Source: Pontibacter actiniarum (GTDB taxonomy: Bacteria; Bacteroidota; Bacteroidia; Cytophagales; Hymenobacteraceae). From it: DNA of 64,000 nucleotides. Positions 62,586-64,000 of the stretch are shown here, one piece after another. Under the pieces are notes generated by a model that saw only the letters and a list, made by a program, of their open reading frames with translations, did no database searches and was not told where the DNA came from. The stretch spans positions 1,054,001 to 1,118,000 of the forward strand of contig NZ_CP021235.1 in NCBI RefSeq assembly GCF_003585765.1, read 5' to 3'. The stretch's first letter is position 1; the number at the start of each line of letters is the position of its first letter. Position numbers and translations under genes: made by a program.

Positions 62586-64000
62586 TTACGCCGGCACCAT
62601 CGACTTTTCTTCCCGGCCCCAGTGGCGGTGCTTCTTAATGGCTGCGATAAACGCGTCGGCAAACTCATCTGCGTCCGCGTCGTTACCGGCAGTTATAACC
62701 CCTTCGTCATCTTTTACTGTGCGAGAGGTGCTGCCGGCGTAGCTAACCCCGGCTATACCGGACTTTTCGAGCAGGGCTATGCCGTGCCCTGAGGTGGCGA
62801 TTGTCTTGCAGTGTTTAAATGCCTCGTTTAAGAAATGCAGTGCATCTCCCTCTTTCATCATGGCTTGTATGCTCTTCTCACCGTCAGGTACGTAGATGGC
62901 ATCATACATAATGGAGCCTGTGGTAAGGTGGCTTTTATCTACTTTCACTTCCTCTCCGGTGCTGGCTTTGCGCATGCCTAGCAGTTTGGAGACTATTTTT
63001 GCATGCGCGCCGGCCTCCATAAGTGCTTGCCTAACCTGTGTCAGCTCGTTGCAGTCGAACCCGTCTTCCAGGAGGATGGCCACCTGCCTGGATGTGGCGG
63101 TCTCCACCTTGTTGCGCTCCATACTTACCGCCGGGGATTCCTTGACTGATTGGCCTTTTTTCATTTTTTGGGAAGCCTCGTTGGCTTCATAGTGGCCCGT
63201 CGATTCCTGGTTAAAGTTCTCCGGGACATCCACTCCAATTCCTTCTGCTACCTTCTGGGCAAGCTCTTTGGATACTTTTGAGAAATGGCCTACCATGCGC
63301 CTTCTGATCTCTTCTGACTCTACTTTGCCTAGCTCAAAATGTGCCGCTTTGATGATATGCTTCTTCTCGGTGGCCGTCATGGAGTTCCAGAAGAGGGTTG
63401 CCTGGCTGTAGTGGTCGTTAAAGCTCTCGCTGCGCGCCCGTATCTTATGGCCCTCTACCCGTTCCATGTGGTGTACAAAGGCGCCCTGGTTTTCAGGAGC
63501 CATCATGGGGCAGCCGCCGCCGATAGAGTTTGGCCAGTAGTTCGCTTTGCCTTTGTTAATGGTCTGGCGCATAAATCCGGCTCCCTGGTGGTTGTGCACG
63601 GTGGTAACGGGGCGGTTTATAGGCACTTCTCCAAAGTTTGCACTACTAAAGCGGTTAATCTGCGTGTCGATGTAGGAGAACAGGCGGCCCTGCAGCAGAG
63701 GGTCATTGGTTACATCGATGCCCGGCACCAGGTTGCCCGGGTGAAACGCTACTTGTTCTGTCTCTGCAAAGAAGTTATCCGGGTTGCGGTTCAATACCAT
63801 TTTACCGATCGGCTTGCGCGGTACCAACTCCTCCGGTATTATCTTCGTCGCATCCAGCAGGTCAAAGTCAAACTTGAACTCGTCTTCTTCCTCTACAATT
63901 TGTACGCTTAGCTCAAACTCTGGGTAGTCGCCCATCTCTATGGCGTCCCACAAGTCGCGGCGTAGCCAGTCCGGGTCCTTGCCTGCCAGTTTCTGCGCCT
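62586..64000 (-). CDS. katE: Large-subunit catalase (KatE/HPII type), C-terminal part; 5' end beyond window
   Basis: Decomposes hydrogen peroxide. The visible 471 residues include the catalase core from about DPDWLRRDLWDAIEMGDYPE onward, with the proximal heme-ligand region GRLFSYIDTQINR. A C-terminal DJ-1/PfpI-like domain follows (TSRQVAILLEDGFDCNELTQV ... ATSGHGIALLEKSG), which marks the large-subunit clade. The frame stays open through base 64000, so the start and distal His/Asn lie outside. A TTG at 63953 is not the start. Loss of peroxide is consistent with an aerobic organism. Confidence 0.95.
   Translation of the reverse strand, partial: AQKLAGKDPDWLRRDLWDAIEMGDYPEFELSVQIVEEEDEFKFDFDLLDATKIIPEELVPRKPIGKMVLNRNPDNFFAETEQVAFHPGNLVPGIDVTNDPLLQGRLFSYIDTQINRFSSANFGEVPINRPVTTVHNHQGAGFMRQTINKGKANYWPNSIGGGCPMMAPENQGAFVHHMERVEGHKIRARSESFNDHYSQATLFWNSMTATEKKHIIKAAHFELGKVESEEIRRRMVGHFSKVSKELAQKVAEGIGVDVPENFNQESTGHYEANEASQKMKKGQSVKESPAVSMERNKVETATSRQVAILLEDGFDCNELTQVRQALMEAGAHAKIVSKLLGMRKASTGEEVKVDKSHLTTGSIMYDAIYVPDGEKSIQAMMKEGDALHFLNEAFKHCKTIATSGHGIALLEKSGIAGVSYAGSTSRTVKDDEGVITAGNDADADEFADAFIAAIKKHRHWGREEKSMVPA

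Overview
The window is a stretch of chromosome from a member of the Bacteroidota, most likely the Cytophagales (Hymenobacteraceae, Pontibacter-like). This is inferred from the protein families (DUF3098, DUF5683, Bacteroidota-type TamB, LepB and YidC, S1 with a Lys/Glu-rich tail), from the weakness of Shine-Dalgarno sequences, and from TAnnTTTG -7 promoter elements upstream of several genes. No species can be fixed by eye. There is no phage, insertion sequence or CRISPR array; this is core chromosome with one accessory-looking surface polysaccharide locus.

Layout. 1-2202: histidine ammonia-lyase (cut by the window edge) and histidyl-tRNA synthetase. 2294-13450: a visibly AT-richer exopolysaccharide/O-antigen locus. 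Eight minus-strand genes encode a flippase, two GT2 and two GT4 glycosyltransferases, two Wzy/ligase-like polytopic proteins and the initiating sugar-phosphate transferase; a divergent Wzz-like chain-length protein follows. 13535-18743: a GNAT-nitrilase fusion, 3-oxoacid CoA-transferase (scoA/scoB) and a DUF389 membrane protein with an apparently dead lipid-kinase-like N-terminus. 18938-27150: ribF, truB, uppP, DUF3098, ftsX and tamB, all on the minus strand. 27153-36563: tsaD, an FlK-like thioesterase, smpB, an NlpC/P60 hydrolase, an HNH protein, rpsA, tRNA-Cys and cyanophycin synthetase, all on the plus strand. 36770-43092: a coiled-coil membrane protein, a TPMT-like methyltransferase, kdsA, a second methyltransferase, apaG, ung and a helical-repeat protein. 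43690-49083: arsC, then a compact operon of UPF0173 hydrolase, parA, parB, DUF5683, dapB and lepB. 49553-58823: a GH20 hexosaminidase, two DUF2382 stress proteins, a large LEA14-like repeat protein, two small lipoproteins and yidC. 58855-64000: pyrG, hslV, a deoxyhypusine-synthase-like enzyme and a large-subunit catalase cut by the right edge.

Envelope biogenesis dominates. The polysaccharide locus, UppP (carrier lipid recycling), KdsA (Kdo for LPS), FtsX, TamB, LepB, YidC and GH20 all serve the cell surface, and DapB feeds peptidoglycan precursor synthesis from within the ParAB operon. Most transcription units end in strong, often perfectly palindromic, bidirectional hairpins.

The most unusual signals are these. 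The non-palindromic 7-mer AAGTATA is about five-fold over-represented, concentrated between genes, and built as inverted pairs into two terminators, which resembles DNA-uptake-sequence architecture. The DUF389 protein carries a pseudo lipid-kinase domain. The LEA-like protein is a triplicated two-domain unit. An orphan intergenic segment has overlapping divergent -7 boxes and two tandem terminators with no gene. tamB and tsaD start codons are two bases apart on opposite strands.
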